Of a stretch of 7,239 nt of DNA, positions 6,636 through 7,239 are shown piece by piece. The position numbers and the translations under genes are program-made. Numbering within the stretch: position 1 is the first letter of the stretch; each line of letters starts with the position of its first letter. Under the pieces are notes generated by a model. It made no database searches and was not told where the DNA came from. It worked only from the letters and a program-made list of their open reading frames with translations. Source of the stretch: Bacteroidota bacterium (GTDB taxonomy: Bacteria > Bacteroidota > Ignavibacteria > Ignavibacteriales > Ignavibacteriaceae); assembly GCA_023406915.1 (NCBI GenBank), contig JAEXTR010000384.1, positions 1-7,239 on the forward strand. Reading direction: 5' to 3'.

Positions 6636-7220
6636 ATGAACGGAACAGACAGCAGTTTTCTGCTGAACCTCACTGAGGAACAGCAGCATTTAAAACAAAT
6701 GATTCGGGACTTCGCTGAAGAGCGTGTACGGCCGGTTGTGATGGAGTATGATGAAAGTCAGGAATTTCCTTATGACCTTTTACGTGAACTTGGCGAGATG
6801 GGCATCATGGGGATACTCATTCCTGAGGAGTATGGAGGTTCCGGACTGGGATATGTTGAATATGCCCTGATCATCGAAGAACTTGCACGTGTTGATCCAT
6901 CTCTTGCACTCACCGTAGCTGCTCACAACGGGCTTTGCACCAATCATATTTACCGATTCGCCAGTGAACAACAAAAGCAGAAGTACCTCCCTGATCTTGC
7001 TTCGGGCAAGGTTATTGGTGCATGGGGACTTACTGAACCAGTCTCTGGAAGTGATGCAGCAGGAATGCAGACTATGGCTGAGAAGAAGGATAATAAGTAC
7101 TACCTAAATGGCAGCAAGACATTTATTACCCACGGTACCGTGGGCAAAACTGCCGTTGTATTAGCTTTTACTGACAAGACGAAGCACAGCAAGCGTATTT
7201 CTGCATTGATCCTTGAGTAG
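6636..7220 (+). CDS. Acyl-CoA dehydrogenase, N-terminal half, interrupted by in-frame TAG
   Basis: A flavoenzyme family that introduces the alpha-beta double bond into acyl-CoA and passes electrons to electron-transfer flavoprotein. The N-terminal helical domain (about 11-122: LTEEQQHLKQMIRDFAEE, then GIMGILIPEEYGGSGLG) and the start of the middle beta domain with the FAD/substrate motif AWGLTEPVSGSDAAGMQT (129-146) and YLNGSKTFITHG (156-167) are well conserved. The chain reaches ALILE and then meets TAG (7218-7220) at 194 residues, about half the usual 380. The beta domain is incomplete and the C-terminal domain with the catalytic Glu is missing. The sequence after the stop still resembles the family, so this is a broken gene, a sequence error or, less likely, readthrough; only 19 bases remain. 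Its position after meaB suggests a short- or branched-chain acyl-CoA substrate. Confidence 0.85.
   Translation: MNGTDSSFLLNLTEEQQHLKQMIRDFAEERVRPVVMEYDESQEFPYDLLRELGEMGIMGILIPEEYGGSGLGYVEYALIIEELARVDPSLALTVAAHNGLCTNHIYRFASEQQKQKYLPDLASGKVIGAWGLTEPVSGSDAAGMQTMAEKKDNKYYLNGSKTFITHGTVGKTAVVLAFTDKTKHSKRISALILE
7129..7144. repeat. Perfect 16-bp palindrome in the acyl-CoA dehydrogenase gene
   Basis: CCCACGGT (7129-7136) is followed at once by its reverse complement ACCGTGGG (7137-7144). It falls in the codons for THGTVG in the conserved beta domain, about 75 bases before the in-frame stop. The encoded residues fit the family, so the palindrome is probably a by-product of codon choice, though it could favour a hairpin or polymerase pausing. 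Confidence 0.5.
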
Positions 7221-7239
7221 GGGTACCCGGGGTTTATTG

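Noticed and set aside
7218..7220. Amber codon recoding such as pyrrolysine at the acyl-CoA dehydrogenase TAG
   Set aside because: TAG ends at least two other genes in this window, no recoding signal is visible, and the site is not one where the family needs a special residue.
7222..7232. GGTACCCGGGG resembles a cloning-vector polylinker (KpnI/SmaI sites)
   Set aside because: The match is 11 bases and the following TTTATTG does not continue the polylinker. The same bases are explained by the conserved G-T-P-G-F-like segment of acyl-CoA dehydrogenases.

Overview
The window reads as a stretch of chromosome from a Gram-negative bacterium, most likely in the Bacteroidota/Chlorobiota/Ignavibacteria neighbourhood (FCB group). 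The reasons are an outer-membrane beta-barrel protein of the OmpP1/FadL type with a signal peptide and a C-terminal aromatic residue, a PrsW-type protease with a long C-terminal tail, a YdhG-like DUF1801 protein, and one perfect TAnnTTTG box of the Bacteroidota promoter type. Base composition is moderate and looks even across the genes. TAA, TAG and TGA all end genes here, so the code is standard. The lineage is an inference, since no rRNA or marker gene is present. I see no mobile element, tRNA, CRISPR array or phage gene.

Region 1 (1-1713, + strand): the last 77 codons of an upstream gene form an Asn/Ser/Gly-rich tail ending at 236. One base later an outer-membrane barrel protein begins (238-1665). 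It is followed by a clear intrinsic terminator (1684-1713).

Region 2 (1754-2119, - strand): one small DUF1801 (YdhG-like) gene, convergent with the barrel gene and divergent from the next cluster.

Region 3 (2280 to the window end, + strand): a compact cluster of six genes: ABC-2 type permease, PrsW family intramembrane metalloprotease, an unrecognised 234-residue protein, nadD (nicotinate-nucleotide adenylyltransferase), a meaB/argK-type GTPase, and an acyl-CoA dehydrogenase. Intergenic distances are 9, 5, -4, -8 and +25 bases, so this is very probably one operon. It joins envelope functions (permease, PrsW), NAD synthesis (nadD) and acyl-CoA/B12-dependent metabolism (meaB, acyl-CoA dehydrogenase). 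The pairing of meaB with the dehydrogenase suggests propionyl/methylmalonyl-CoA or branched-chain metabolism continuing downstream.

The window is mostly ordinary. The points most worth checking are the in-frame TAG that cuts the acyl-CoA dehydrogenase to about half the family length 19 bases before the window ends, and the unknown gene translationally coupled to nadD, which may be a degenerate GT-A glycosyltransferase-like protein. Also notable are the permease with no ATPase gene beside it and the extra cytoplasmic tail on the PrsW protein. I did not find a convincing new multi-gene system.
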